Position numbers and translations under genes: made by a program. Below are positions 26,451-34,062 of a DNA stretch of 64,000 nucleotides, one piece after another (position 1 is the stretch's first letter; every line of letters begins with the position of its first letter). Source of the stretch: Parabacteroides sp. (GTDB lineage: Bacteria; Bacteroidota; Bacteroidia; Bacteroidales; Tannerellaceae). Location of the stretch: NCBI GenBank assembly GCA_028707405.1, contig JAQWBH010000001.1, forward strand, positions 32,735-96,734, in the 5' to 3' direction. Below the pieces are notes generated by a model. It did no database searches and had not been told where the DNA came from. It was given only the letters and a program-made list of their open reading frames with translations.

Positions 26451-27418
26451 GATGCCTGATTCTTTCTGTTTTTCTTATCGGTATATCCGCATACCGAGCA
26501 AGCCCTTGATGTATTTCGAGGATCTACTGCAACAACAAGAACTCCTAACAGTTTTGATTTATACTCAATAAAGTTCCTCAATTCAAAAAAAGCCCATTTA
26601 CCAATAGATTCTCGAACAGCTTTTGAAACCGTTACGTTCTCTTTAATGCCTGAAATATCTTCTAAGGCAATCGAGCGATTTGTGTCTTTAGCTGTGTTTA
26701 CAATTTCCTTTGAAATACAATGATTAGTATCTTTTTTGAATCTACGTTCTCTACCACTGATCTTTTTAAGATGCTTCTTAGCTGAATATGTACCAACTGA
26801 TTGGAGAACTGCTTTTATTTTTGCGTATCTTTTCCTTACTTTGGTACATTTATCACCTGAATATACTTTACCATCGGATGTAACAGCCAGATTAACAATA
26901 CCTAAATCTACACCTAATACACCGTCTGAATCTATAGGTTCAGCGTCTGGAAGATCTACAACAATCATTAAGTAGAAAGTTCCCTTGATATAGATAAGAT
27001 CAGCTTGCCCTCTAACTCGGTTTGCTTCGAGTTTTCTATATTCTCCATATTGAATCCCTACTTCTATTCTTCCATCTAAGGTTAATATAGAAATAGTATC
27101 GGCTGATTTGTAGGACAGGATACGTTGGTCGTATACGGTAGCTCCATGAAGATCAAAATCATGAAGTGTTTTTTTATCTACCTTATACGATTCTGCTACT
27201 TTTCCAACTGCTCTTACTGTCATTTGAGCCGATAATCCATATTTCTCTCTAATTTCATAGTATAGTTCTTTTTGAATTCCGATTTTACCGAATACTTTTG
27301 TATTGAATGCGAAAATTGAAACAAAGTTACATGCTTCATTGAACTTCTCCATAGTCTTCAATAGACTATCATGCTGTTCTTTTGTAGTTATCAGTTTAGT
27401 TTTAACAGTTAGAAGCAT
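26339..27418 (-). CDS. tnpB: TnpB, RNA-guided endonuclease of an IS200/IS605 element
   Basis: 359 aa. The RuvC residues are present: D171 (GVDLGIVNLA), E253 (ALEDISGI) and D336 (NADFNAAKN). A zinc motif C-S-V-C-G ... C-L-E-C-G lies between the last two. The N-terminus (MLLTVKTKLITTKEQHDSLL) is the usual OrfB start. It appears intact, so it may be active as an RNA-guided nuclease that keeps its element in place. Its promoter is TTATAAATA at 27453-27461 within a small palindrome. Mobilisation would need TnpA from elsewhere. Confidence 0.9.
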   Translation of the reverse strand: MLLTVKTKLITTKEQHDSLLKTMEKFNEACNFVSIFAFNTKVFGKIGIQKELYYEIREKYGLSAQMTVRAVGKVAESYKVDKKTLHDFDLHGATVYDQRILSYKSADTISILTLDGRIEVGIQYGEYRKLEANRVRGQADLIYIKGTFYLMIVVDLPDAEPIDSDGVLGVDLGIVNLAVTSDGKVYSGDKCTKVRKRYAKIKAVLQSVGTYSAKKHLKKISGRERRFKKDTNHCISKEIVNTAKDTNRSIALEDISGIKENVTVSKAVRESIGKWAFFELRNFIEYKSKLLGVLVVAVDPRNTSRACSVCGYTDKKNRKNQASFVCLECGHAENADFNAAKNIMLRAVVNLPNVLCLGN

Positions 27419-27449
27419 GTCATCATCTCGGTATAGAGTATATGGTTCT

Positions 27450-27466
27450 ATAGTATTTATAACTAT
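27450..27466 (-). promoter_or_regulatory. tnpB promoter
   Basis: On the minus strand the sequence ATAGTTATAAATACTAT places a TATAAATACT box between ATAGT/ACTAT inverted arms, about 35 nt before the tnpB ATG. The box is the same as that used by genes of the element itself (2784, 50655, 52815). Confidence 0.5.
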
Positions 27467-27524
27467 CGTGCCTTGAATTAAGTTTACGTAATTCCTCCCC
27501 TGGCTAAAGCGCGGGGCTTCCTTC

Positions 27525-27648
27525 CTTCGACGCTGTGAGCGAATCCGGCATTATAAAATAAGGTTAATTGTTCAAGTGCTTTTTTTGAGAATATAGCGGA
27601 TACAATTACAGTTTTTTCATCTTTGAATATGTCTTCCGTTGTTATCAT
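27525..27648 (-). pseudogene. 5' part of the gene split by the TnpB element
   Basis: Starts MITTEDIFKDEKTVIVSAIF and continues SKKALEQLTLFYNAGFLTAS before running into element sequence and a stop about seven codons later. GGTGA lies upstream of the ATG. The 3' part is at 26111-26299 in a frame that can be rejoined. Product not recognised. Confidence 0.6.
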
Positions 27649-27673
27649 ATTGTTTCACCAAATCGATTTATAA

Positions 27674-27979
27674 TTATAATGCTCCAATTTCAAGTCGAAC
27701 AACTAAATGTTTAGGGCCGTCATCTATTATTTTATTCGTATGTTTATCAATTGAATACAATCCATACACCAAATCATCGACTGGATATATTCTTACAACC
27801 CCCTGGTCGAGATCAGTTGTCCACTTAAATTCTGTCACTACAAAGGAATAAGTTAGCCAGTCTGGATTTATTTTATGCGTTTTATTTGAACATTTGTGAT
27901 TTGCGTAATCTGAAATTAACTGCTTTCGTTCATCTTCGGTGCTTAGAAATTCAAAATACTTGTTGGAGTCATCCATCAT
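27674..27979 (-). CDS. Hypothetical protein, 101 aa
   Basis: Not recognised. An acidic protein with strand-rich segments (YSFVVTEFKWTTDLDQGVVR, YPVDDLVYGLYSIDKHTNKI) and a final HLVVRLEIG. AAGGAGACAC precedes the ATG. First complete gene downstream of the small membrane gene at 27990 and upstream of the split gene. Confidence 0.65.
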   Translation of the reverse strand: MMDDSNKYFEFLSTEDERKQLISDYANHKCSNKTHKINPDWLTYSFVVTEFKWTTDLDQGVVRIYPVDDLVYGLYSIDKHTNKIIDDGPKHLVVRLEIGAL

Positions 27980-27989
27980 GTGTCTCCTT

Positions 27990-28199
27990 TTAATAGTTTA
28001 TTTTAAACATACTCCATATATCTTTAACAGTCGTAAAACACTCATAGACCACATACAAACACACAATATCTACTACAATAGCTATTAGCCAAATCGGATT
28101 ATTGGTTCCAACTAAGTTATATAGAGCCCACATTAGTTTTAGAATTAAGAAGGCAATTAATGAATATCCCAAACGTCGATATGTTTTTTCAGAAATCAT
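27990..28199 (-). CDS. Small membrane protein, 69 aa
   Basis: Two predicted membrane segments (LGYSLIAFLILKLMWALYNL and PIWLIAIVVDIVCLYVVYE). Basic N-terminus. It overlaps the stop of the upstream gene by 4 nt. Function unknown. Confidence 0.65.
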   Translation of the reverse strand: MISEKTYRRLGYSLIAFLILKLMWALYNLVGTNNPIWLIAIVVDIVCLYVVYECFTTVKDIWSMFKINY

Positions 28200-28507
28200 G
28201 TTTTAACCTCGGTGGTTGGAGGGTTATAAGTTTCTTCAACTAATTCTACCTTCCACGCCTCACACCCGATATATACTGCCCAAGATACTACATTTTTCCG
28301 AATCTCATCTACCGCTATATAAGGGTCATAATTGTATTTCTTTACAAGAAGTGCAACGACTGCTTCAAAGTAGTCTTTTGAGTCGATTTCAGGTCGTCTT
28401 CCGGTGGCTGCTCCGATCATCGGATCGTAACATGTACCTACGGTGTAATTATGTAACCACGGATATTTTTGATAGATTTCTTCAAGATCCGTATTATTAC
28501 CGCCCAT
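28196..28507 (-). CDS. Hypothetical protein, 103 aa
   Basis: Not recognised. Start placed at the ATG at 28507; a TTG at 28531 would overlap the upstream gene. Contains DSKDYFEAVVALLVKKYNYD and a WAVYIGCEAWKVELVEE segment, a helical small protein. It overlaps the downstream membrane gene by 4 nt. Confidence 0.65.
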   Translation of the reverse strand: MGGNNTDLEEIYQKYPWLHNYTVGTCYDPMIGAATGRRPEIDSKDYFEAVVALLVKKYNYDPYIAVDEIRKNVVSWAVYIGCEAWKVELVEETYNPPTTEVKT

Positions 28508-28521
28508 GTTTATATTTCGTA

Positions 28522-28920
28522 TCACTTCCAAGAAATCGCAGTAGTAGCCTTACTAGCCTCCTCACTCACGCATTTCTTTACATCATCGTTAGTTTCAGCC
28601 AGTTTCAAAATTCCCGCTTTATCAATCTTCGTTTGTATCGTAGAGGGTCTATAAGACACAGTTGCGAAGTCAACCTTAAAGGTTTTCTCAGACGACAATA
28701 CATAACTTTTAACTCTCTGTACCATACCCTCTGCGTAATCCTGTTTAGATTTAATATCCGTGAGTGCGGTATTTGCTAACATCAATGTCTCTTTTAGCAG
28801 TGCTTCCGTAGCATCTTCGGGATTATTACCAAATCCTGCTGGACTTACTTGGAGGTTAATAAAGTCTTCATATGTCGCACAGTATGAATTTCCATCTAAA
28901 AATGTTTTAATTTGTGTCAT
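28522..28920 (-). CDS. Hypothetical viral protein, 132 aa
   Basis: Not firmly recognised. A long central helix (EALLKETLMLANTALTDIKS) is followed by KTFKVDFATVSYRPSTIQTK and a final K-A-T-T-A-I-S-W-K. The Y-R-x-S segment after a helical stalk recalls the C-terminal part of siphovirus Gp157-like proteins, but the match is weak. Member of the minus-strand accessory operon. Confidence 0.65.
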   Translation of the reverse strand: MTQIKTFLDGNSYCATYEDFINLQVSPAGFGNNPEDATEALLKETLMLANTALTDIKSKQDYAEGMVQRVKSYVLSSEKTFKVDFATVSYRPSTIQTKIDKAGILKLAETNDDVKKCVSEEASKATTAISWK

Positions 28921-28935
28921 TTTAATATCTCCATT

Positions 28936-29079
28936 TTAAATTTCATTTATTAATTTTTCTGCATCAAGAATATTACCCGTTCTACCGGGAAGTAGAGATT
29001 TAAGATACAATAAATCAAAAATGAGTGCACAATTACCCTCGCCGCGTATAAGGTTATCATAAGCAGTTTCCAGATCCAT
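28936..29079 (-). CDS. Hypothetical protein, 47 aa
   Basis: Not recognised. Start at 29079 chosen because GGAGTGATATA precedes it; a longer frame would overlap the upstream gene. Reads MDLETAYDNLIRGEGNCALI and ends LDAEKLINEI. Confidence 0.55.
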   Translation of the reverse strand: MDLETAYDNLIRGEGNCALIFDLLYLKSLLPGRTGNILDAEKLINEI

Positions 29080-29083
29080 TATA

Positions 29084-29599
29084 TCACTCCTTCCGCATAG
29101 CCGGTTCTTTGAAATCATTATCTATATTCTGTTTGATAACTGAAATCATCCACTCTCTACATTCTGCTATGTTACAAATCCAATACCAGTCGTCCACAGA
29201 CTCATAATCAAATCCGATTCGATTTTGAATTGCGTCAATAAATTCCTGAAAGAATGCTTGTTGAGATGCACTTGCTCCATTACAATTGCCATCTGGAAAA
29301 CGAGCCACACAACCGTATAATAACGTTGCGAAGTCTATCTTCTGCCATCCCTTTCTTAGAGTCATCGGATATGTCAGACGCTCACCAAGTAAACAATCAC
29401 AAGCTACGGAGAACTCCACTATCCGTTTATCTTTAATTTGTAATTGTTTTGCTGCGAGTTGTGGGATTAACGCCAATAAATCAGAAGTTCTATTGAGATC
29501 ATTAGCATAAGCCAAAACCAGAGTTTCAACAATTTCTTTAATATTTTCGTTTTTTAATTGTGCGTTTATAATTGACAGTTGCTCAATCGTCAGCGTCAT
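29084..29599 (-). CDS. Hypothetical protein, 171 aa
   Basis: Not recognised. Mainly helical N-terminal half (EQLSIINAQLKNENIKEIVE, DLLALIPQLAAKQLQIKDKR), a Cys-containing middle (FSVACDCLLGERLTYPMTLR) and a C-terminal Trp-rich helix (YESVDDWYWICNIAECREWM). The first base pair overlaps the stop of the upstream gene. Within an operon of small genes. Confidence 0.65.
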   Translation of the reverse strand: MTLTIEQLSIINAQLKNENIKEIVETLVLAYANDLNRTSDLLALIPQLAAKQLQIKDKRIVEFSVACDCLLGERLTYPMTLRKGWQKIDFATLLYGCVARFPDGNCNGASASQQAFFQEFIDAIQNRIGFDYESVDDWYWICNIAECREWMISVIKQNIDNDFKEPAMRKE

Positions 29600-29772
29600 T
29601 ATTCAACCACCACCAACATCTTAAGATAATCCATAGACTTTTCAAAACATAAACAATGTGGCAGCCTTTCCCCATATAAGGTTTCATGCATAATATGGAA
29701 ACCTCCACAAACCAGATCGCCACATTCGGCTTTATCACCGGGAATTAAAAGGGATAATAGAGTTTCTTTCAT
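29599..29772 (-). CDS. Hypothetical protein, 57 aa
   Basis: Not recognised. Start at 29772, overlapping the TGA of the upstream ORF (ATGA). Contains several Cys/His (KAECGDLVCGGFHIMHETL, LPHCLCFE), which could bind a metal. Confidence 0.6.
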   Translation of the reverse strand: MKETLLSLLIPGDKAECGDLVCGGFHIMHETLYGERLPHCLCFEKSMDYLKMLVVVE

Positions 29773-29939
29773 ACGCTCGCCGCCCATTCATCCACTAGAT
29801 CATTAATATAAATAGTTCTTTTGAACCATGAATTAACCGAGATTACAAATGCTTTTAGGGACTCACTGTACTCTACTCTTCTATCTCCTGCTATATCATT
29901 AATAATAGAGACGACAAACTGCTCAAATGTGTCGCTCAT
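29769..29939 (-). CDS. Hypothetical protein, 56 aa
   Basis: Begins MSDTFEQFVVSIINDIAGDR and ends INDLVDEWAASV. Overlaps the genes on both sides by ATGA junctions, which supports it as a real gene in the operon. Function unknown. Confidence 0.55.
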   Translation of the reverse strand: MSDTFEQFVVSIINDIAGDRRVEYSESLKAFVISVNSWFKRTIYINDLVDEWAASV

Positions 29940-30061
29940 GCTTCCCTCGCCTCACTCTTTCTTTTTCCCTGGTATAAACAGTGTTCCGTATACGTTCTTG
30001 CATCACACACTTTGCAGGAATAGCCCTCGCATTCTTTTTCAGTCGTAGGGAAGGTTAACAT
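29936..30061 (-). CDS. Cys-rich miniprotein, 41 aa
   Basis: Contains C-E-G-Y-S-C-K-V-C-D ... H-C, a probable small zinc site. The ribosome binding site GGAGG lies about 10 nt before the ATG. Overlaps both neighbours, as expected for translational coupling. Confidence 0.5.
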   Translation of the reverse strand: MLTFPTTEKECEGYSCKVCDARTYTEHCLYQGKRKSEAREA

Positions 30062-30180
30062 GTTCTGGACCTCCTGCAATAATAGACTAGATCAGCCGCA
30101 TCCGTAATAAATTTAAGATGCAGATAACTGAAGTGATTTTTAAAGATTGCAGCCCTGAAACTTCGTTGTAGGGGATTCAT
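30055..30180 (-). CDS. Small basic protein, 41 aa
   Basis: Reads MNPLQRSFRAAIFKNHFSYL, then a short helix and a C-terminal CRRSRTC. It is overlapped at both ends by neighbouring genes. Function unknown; coding status is less certain than for its neighbours. Confidence 0.45.
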   Translation of the reverse strand: MNPLQRSFRAAIFKNHFSYLHLKFITDAADLVYYCRRSRTC

Positions 30181-30389
30181 TGCACCCCTCCGTTTTCAAG
30201 ATATTCAATTTCCCATGTAGGGTGACATTTTATGTTTGTCTTGTCTCCATCAAGTTTTACAAGCAGGTAAGAACTTGTACCACCGCGAATAACACCGTCT
30301 TGCCCCTGGTATTTGATTTTTGCACCTTTGAAGGCTGGAACTCTGTAATAATGGCGAATATATTCAAGAGCATCATCACTGGCTGACAT
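30177..30389 (-). CDS. Small SH3-like beta-barrel protein, 70 aa
   Basis: Start at 30389 preferred (AAGGTG upstream). The pattern YYRVPAFKGAKIKYQGQDGV, then LLVKLDGD and a final H-P-T-W-E-I-E-Y-L resembles a small domain found in many phage genomes that ends in P-T-W-x-x-x-Y. Fold is inferred as a beta barrel; function unknown. Confidence 0.65.
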   Translation of the reverse strand: MSASDDALEYIRHYYRVPAFKGAKIKYQGQDGVIRGGTSSYLLVKLDGDKTNIKCHPTWEIEYLENGGVQ

Positions 30390-30390
30390 T

Positions 30391-30534
30391 TTACACACCT
30401 TCTGGATATGTAGGAATCGTTTGAAGGAATGCCCCGCAAAAACTGCATGATAAATGCCTAACTTCATTTACAGTGTTTCGATGACGTGTTTCTGATATGG
30501 GTTCGCTATCTCGATTACATGTAGAGCAGCGCAT
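30391..30534 (-). CDS. Zinc-ribbon miniprotein, 47 aa
   Basis: Two Cys pairs (C-S-T-C-N-R-D near the start and C-S-F-C-G-A near residue 32) form a likely zinc ribbon. The ATG follows the upstream stop directly (TAAATG) and the stop lies just before the next ATG. Function unknown, possibly nucleic-acid binding. Confidence 0.6.
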   Translation of the reverse strand: MRCSTCNRDSEPISETRHRNTVNEVRHLSCSFCGAFLQTIPTYPEGV

Positions 30535-30651
30535 TTAAAACACCCTCTTTATACGCTGCTGTTTGCCAGATCTAAACAGACCCACCCTAGCTTTTGAGGG
30601 CCTTGTATGTCTTAGACGGCCATTCTCGCGTTTTACAATATTGGGAGTCAT
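30535..30651 (-). CDS. Small basic protein, 38 aa
   Basis: Reads MTPNIVKRENGRLRHTRPSK and ends KQQRIKRVF; strongly Arg/Lys-rich. It overlaps the upstream gene by 4 nt and touches the downstream gene. Probably nucleic-acid binding by composition only. Confidence 0.45.
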   Translation of the reverse strand: MTPNIVKRENGRLRHTRPSKARVGLFRSGKQQRIKRVF

Positions 30652-30971
30652 GCGATAACCCCCTCCACATTTTCAAAAGTAGAATGAGTGTTATGTTTCT
30701 GGAACTTAGGAAGATATTCATTCACATATTCGTTCCGATATGATCTAACGCTCCTGATAGTAACCAGCCCATTAGGTGAAATTGCTGTAATCGTGTTGGT
30801 CCGTGGAAATGCGTAAAACTTGAATCCCTTGCTTTCGAAGTGCTCTTTCCCTTCAAGTACCCATTGGGAGAATTTAGATGGTTTATACTGGCGAGGCATT
30901 TGATTCCAGCGTCTGTGCTGTACGGAAATTGCTTGTTTTTGGGATGGTGTCATTTTCATTCTGCTGTTCAT
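30648..30971 (-). CDS. Hypothetical basic protein, 107 aa
   Basis: Not recognised. Basic N-terminus (MTPSQKQAISVQHRRWNQMP) and a strand-rich middle (FKFYAFPRTNTITAISPNGL) that could be a small DNA-binding fold. It is the first gene of this minus-strand operon; copies of GCTACAAT lie about 50-80 nt upstream. Confidence 0.65.
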   Translation of the reverse strand: MNSRMKMTPSQKQAISVQHRRWNQMPRQYKPSKFSQWVLEGKEHFESKGFKFYAFPRTNTITAISPNGLVTIRSVRSYRNEYVNEYLPKFQKHNTHSTFENVEGVIA

Positions 30972-31022
30972 TTTATCTACGCTCCAACTTTTATTTTGTA
31001 TTTATTGTGTATGCTCTAATAC

Positions 31023-31295
31023 GCTACAATGGTATTTATAGTTTGCTACAATGAATTATTAAAAAAATATGTTATTTTTCATCGGGCAATACTAGAATTA
31101 TAATTTTTCTTCCTTCAAATCCTCTTTTTACATACGCCTGTGAATTTCCTTTAACAATTGTATGTATTTCGGTTATCCCTTTTCGAGGGAATGTTAATAC
31201 TCCTTTATCATCTATGGAATATTCATGAATTTTAGCTTCTCTCGCTGACATATACAATTATTAATGCAATGATGATATATAACGTTTGCTACAAT
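31023..31295. repeat. Three GCTACAAT copies flanking the 31072 gene
   Basis: GCTACAAT occurs at 31023-31030, 31045-31052 and 31288-31295; the last two extend to GTTTGCTACAAT. They lie in the promoter gaps on either side of the 31072-31251 gene and upstream of the 30648 operon. They could be binding sites for a regulator shared by the adjacent units. Confidence 0.45.
31072..31251 (-). CDS. Small AbrB/DUF2080-like protein, 59 aa
   Basis: The C-terminal half, K-G-N-S-Q-A-Y-V-K-R-G-F-E-G-R-K-I-I-I-L, matches the G-N-S-x-x-V-x-x-P/x-x-W-x-G-K-x-V pattern of small AbrB-like/DUF2080 proteins. Such proteins are DNA-binding regulators or antitoxin-like. It stands alone between GCTACAAT repeats, so it may regulate itself. 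No clear ribosome binding site. Confidence 0.55.
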   Translation of the reverse strand: MSAREAKIHEYSIDDKGVLTFPRKGITEIHTIVKGNSQAYVKRGFEGRKIIILVLPDEK

Positions 31296-31389
31296 AGCTT
31301 AATGCCATAAATTTAATTATGAATTATATATCATATAATTTAATATACTGTTACCAATATATAAGTAATAAATATATTGGAGCGGTTAT

Positions 31390-32763
31390 ATGACTAAAGA
31401 AATAACAGTAAGCTCTTCAATTGACGACTCAACGAAATTACAAAAACGAATTAATGCCGAGGGGAACACACCCGCCAGATACACATTTCAAGGCGATGAA
31501 CTCGAAATTAATTCACTAATCCGATTTTTCAATTATACCGAATGCTCGGGAAATGGAATTACATTTAGACTAATGGAAAATGCCCCAACAAATCCATTTA
31601 GCGAACAGGTTCCCCTAGTAGGTTCTAAGTTCACGAATGGGGCTGAAGGATTGAATTTCCATGATATAATTTTCGAAGGAAATCGAGACATTCAGAATAA
31701 GGTCCCGAAGAAAAACGGAAAGAATTGGGGATTAGGTTATCATAATTTTATTGGATTGGGCTCGAATAAAAGTATCTCTTTTTCGAATGCGGTTAATTGT
31801 GAATTTTATAATTTAGAATTTAATAATTCGCTTGGAGATGGCATACGTCCCGAGGGTGGAACCAATATAAAAGTCCACGACATCAAAGGAAAGCGTACAG
31901 GTCACGATACCATCAATTACAGTGCCGTGAAAGGTGGCGAAGTATATAATGTCGATCTGATGCTAGGTGTTGGCTCTGGCGTTCGTATGCGCTCCTGCCA
32001 GAACGTGAAAATCCACGATTGCAAACTAGATAATAGTGCGGGATTGACTTATGGTCCCGGTATCCAGATACAGAGTACTGCTTTAAATTGGATCAGTTCA
32101 GGAATTGAAGTTTATAATAACTATGTACACGACACTTACGGTCCTGCTGTTCAAGTAGCCGGGAAAGTCCCCAACAATGGATTAGTATCAATCCACAATA
32201 ACATCTTTGAAAACTGCGGTAAGATGCCCAAGAGTACGGTTCGCCCAATAAACGGAGGAGTAGCTTTTGAAGGTATTCCCGTTGAGATCTATAATAATAC
32301 TATTGTGGGAAGTTATGGGTTTGGATTGGTCGCGGGTGCTTATGATGTTGGTTCTACGTACTCGTTTTCTGCAAAATTATATAGGAATATCATAACTGGC
32401 ACAAGGAAATGCCTCACTCCGAATTCCCAATCCGGTACTGGGATTGCTAATTTTGTAGGATCCAGATGTCAGTTAACGTGTTCTGAAAACTGCCTATATG
32501 AAAATCTAGCTGAAGTGTACAATGTAAAAAATACAAATGGCATTTCAAAAGATCCACTGTTTGTCGGGGAAGGAGACTATCATCTCAAAACTTCAAGCCC
32601 ATGTAGACTGTCAGGATATCAGTTAGGACGATATGCAGACACCACAACTGACGATCCCGAAACTCAAACACCCACGTCTATTTTTGTACACTGTACTGAA
32701 AGCGAAGCTGCTGAGATCGTTAGAAAATATAATTCTAATTATATAGTTTATAGGAGCGCATAA
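31390..32763 (+). CDS. Beta-helix protein, probable tail spike
   Basis: 457 aa. Right-handed beta-helix rungs run from residue 70 to 380 (FHDIIFEGN, FYNLEFNNSLGDGIR, VHDIKGK, IHDCKLDNSAG, VYNNYVHDT, IHNNIFENCG, IYNNTIVG). It lacks a signal peptide, so it is likely a virion or cytoplasmic protein rather than surface-anchored. A C-terminal 30-residue module (IFVHCTESEAAEIVRKYN) is separate from the helix. GGAG precedes the ATG. First gene of a plus-strand operon. Confidence 0.75.
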   Translation: MTKEITVSSSIDDSTKLQKRINAEGNTPARYTFQGDELEINSLIRFFNYTECSGNGITFRLMENAPTNPFSEQVPLVGSKFTNGAEGLNFHDIIFEGNRDIQNKVPKKNGKNWGLGYHNFIGLGSNKSISFSNAVNCEFYNLEFNNSLGDGIRPEGGTNIKVHDIKGKRTGHDTINYSAVKGGEVYNVDLMLGVGSGVRMRSCQNVKIHDCKLDNSAGLTYGPGIQIQSTALNWISSGIEVYNNYVHDTYGPAVQVAGKVPNNGLVSIHNNIFENCGKMPKSTVRPINGGVAFEGIPVEIYNNTIVGSYGFGLVAGAYDVGSTYSFSAKLYRNIITGTRKCLTPNSQSGTGIANFVGSRCQLTCSENCLYENLAEVYNVKNTNGISKDPLFVGEGDYHLKTSSPCRLSGYQLGRYADTTTDDPETQTPTSIFVHCTESEAAEIVRKYNSNYIVYRSA

Positions 32764-32764
32764 C

Positions 32765-33244
32765 ATGACTACAGTATCCGATACGAAGGAATACCCATCC
32801 ACCAGTACAAAACCGGCTGTCACGATCAAGGGGCAGGCAGGAAAGCAAATTAAGATTGAATCGGTTTCCATTCAGCTTATTTCCGGAAAAGAGGGAGTGA
32901 CCAATTCAACCACCGTATCAATAAATGGGACACCATTTGCAGCATGGAAGTATACTGCTGCGAAGTATAGCGATGTTCTCACATACAACAAATATCCAGT
33001 CGTGGCTGATGCTGGGAAAGATGCGGTTATTTCCTGGGCCATAACAACTAATAACAGTGTATATCCCGCTAAATTCAAGAACGCTTCTTATACGTACTCA
33101 TTTGTTGATGTTGAAACTGGCACTGAAGTTACTAATCAGTATCTAATAATCAAATGCGAGTCTGATGCTGCTGCTACTGCGCTACTCCCGAAAATAAAGG
33201 AACTTGCGCCGAATGCTGAAATCGGGACTGTGAGTAAGGTGTGA
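32765..33244 (+). CDS. Beta-rich protein with C-terminal ferredoxin-like module, 159 aa
   Basis: Not recognised. The first 120 residues look like an immunoglobulin-like sandwich (VTIKGQAGKQIKIESVSIQL, STTVSINGTPFAAWKYTAAK). The last 35 residues (YLIIKCESDAAATALLPKIK) resemble the C-terminal module of the beta-helix protein just upstream. It probably associates with that spike. Confidence 0.65.
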   Translation: MTTVSDTKEYPSTSTKPAVTIKGQAGKQIKIESVSIQLISGKEGVTNSTTVSINGTPFAAWKYTAAKYSDVLTYNKYPVVADAGKDAVISWAITTNNSVYPAKFKNASYTYSFVDVETGTEVTNQYLIIKCESDAAATALLPKIKELAPNAEIGTVSKV

Positions 33245-33250
33245 TGGTAT

Positions 33251-33502
33251 ATGACCAGCAAATACGAGTTGAAACTGTTAATTGAAGAATTAAGACAGGA
33301 AATCAGGGAATTAAGGAAAGAGGTTGCAGAACTTAAACCCACTGATATCACATCAAACATTCAACCGTTATATCCAACCACTTCATACCCACCCAGAGGC
33401 GGAACTACACGGATCACGACACCAATGTTCCCTTCGACATCAATTTACGATTCATCGAGTTCCGGAAAAACAAAGAGTACTGACGTAATAAGTACCTATT
33501 AA
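33251..33502 (+). CDS. Coiled-coil protein, 83 aa
   Basis: The first 30 residues are a leucine-zipper-like coiled coil (LLIEELRQEIRELRKEVAEL); the rest is Pro/Ser/Thr-rich and disordered. Position after beta-helix genes suggests a fibre trimerisation or linking part. Similar coiled-coil pattern in the gene at 33619. Confidence 0.6.
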   Translation: MTSKYELKLLIEELRQEIRELRKEVAELKPTDITSNIQPLYPTTSYPPRGGTTRITTPMFPSTSIYDSSSSGKTKSTDVISTY

Positions 33503-33527
33503 AGGTGAACACGCTGGATGTGTTAAC

Positions 33528-33632
33528 ATGTGTGAGATATTCCTAACGATCGGGCAAATCGAAAGGCAGCGGCTTGAAATCGCACGTTACGAAGCTCAAC
33601 AAAAAAAAGAGGATGAAGATGGCAAATTATAA
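33528..33632 (+). CDS. Small charged protein, 34 aa
   Basis: Begins MCEIFLTIGQIERQRLEIAR and ends QQKKEDEDGKL. It overlaps the next gene by 14 nt. Function unknown; coding status moderate. Confidence 0.4.
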   Translation: MCEIFLTIGQIERQRLEIARYEAQQKKEDEDGKL

Positions 33633-33825
33633 CCCAACCACGGCTGATCCGTTAGCACGCAAAAATCCAATATGTACATATTCTAACGGTGTTGGAAAAT
33701 TAAAAACTCCAACTATGAAAGAACAAATCACAGCTTTACAAAAGGAAGTAGACGAACTTCGGCAAGAAATCACAGTTCTAAAGACACTACTTCCACCACC
33801 TGAATACATTTACGGGATGAGGTAA
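33619..33825 (+). CDS. Coiled-coil protein, 68 aa
   Basis: MANYNPTTADPLARKNPICT precedes a coiled coil (MKEQITALQKEVDELRQEIT) and a short Pro-rich end. Start at 33619 chosen because GAGGATGAAG is a plausible ribosome binding site. It may pair with the coiled-coil protein at 33251. Confidence 0.6.
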   Translation: MANYNPTTADPLARKNPICTYSNGVGKLKTPTMKEQITALQKEVDELRQEITVLKTLLPPPEYIYGMR

Positions 33826-33828
33826 AAC

Positions 33829-34041
33829 ATGTTGCATATTTCAGTAATTGAGAATTATATTAACGGTTGGAGAACCGACATCATAAACGATGATGGGAAG
33901 ATGTTGGTATTCGCAAATACTGCTACTGTAAAGGAAGGAGTAATCGAAGTCGTTGATAAATTAATTTCCAAGTGTCCAGAACTCCGGAAAGATGCAATTG
34001 AGGCTATGTATAATTGCATTTCACACGACGAAGACATTTGA
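33829..34041 (+). CDS. Hypothetical protein, 70 aa
   Basis: Not recognised. Small alpha/beta protein (LHISVIENYINGWRTDIIND, ATVKEGVIEVVDKLISKCPE). Four nt after the previous stop, in a plus-strand operon. Confidence 0.6.
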   Translation: MLHISVIENYINGWRTDIINDDGKMLVFANTATVKEGVIEVVDKLISKCPELRKDAIEAMYNCISHDEDI

Positions 34042-34062
34042 AAAGTAACTAGAGGTTAAACG

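Larger units (their letters stand above)
26294..27527 (-). mobile_element. IS1341-type (IS200/IS605 family) TnpB-only element
   Basis: The element holds one tnpB and no tnpA. Each end has a short hairpin of the same kind and orientation: CTCCAC/GTGGAG with a GCTAAAGC-type loop at 26302-26322 and CCCC/GGGG with GGCTAAAGCG at 27498-27517. IS200/IS605 ends are recognised as such hairpins, and no target duplication is expected. The left boundary is uncertain: a TTAC on the minus strand at about 27488-27491 could be the target-adjacent motif, which would make the outer hairpin a relic of an earlier insertion. Confidence 0.65.

Noticed and set aside
28216..28779. 187-aa plus-strand ORF
   Set aside because: Opposite two overlapping minus-strand genes with ribosome binding sites; sequence is Ser/Leu/Arg-rich as shadow frames are.
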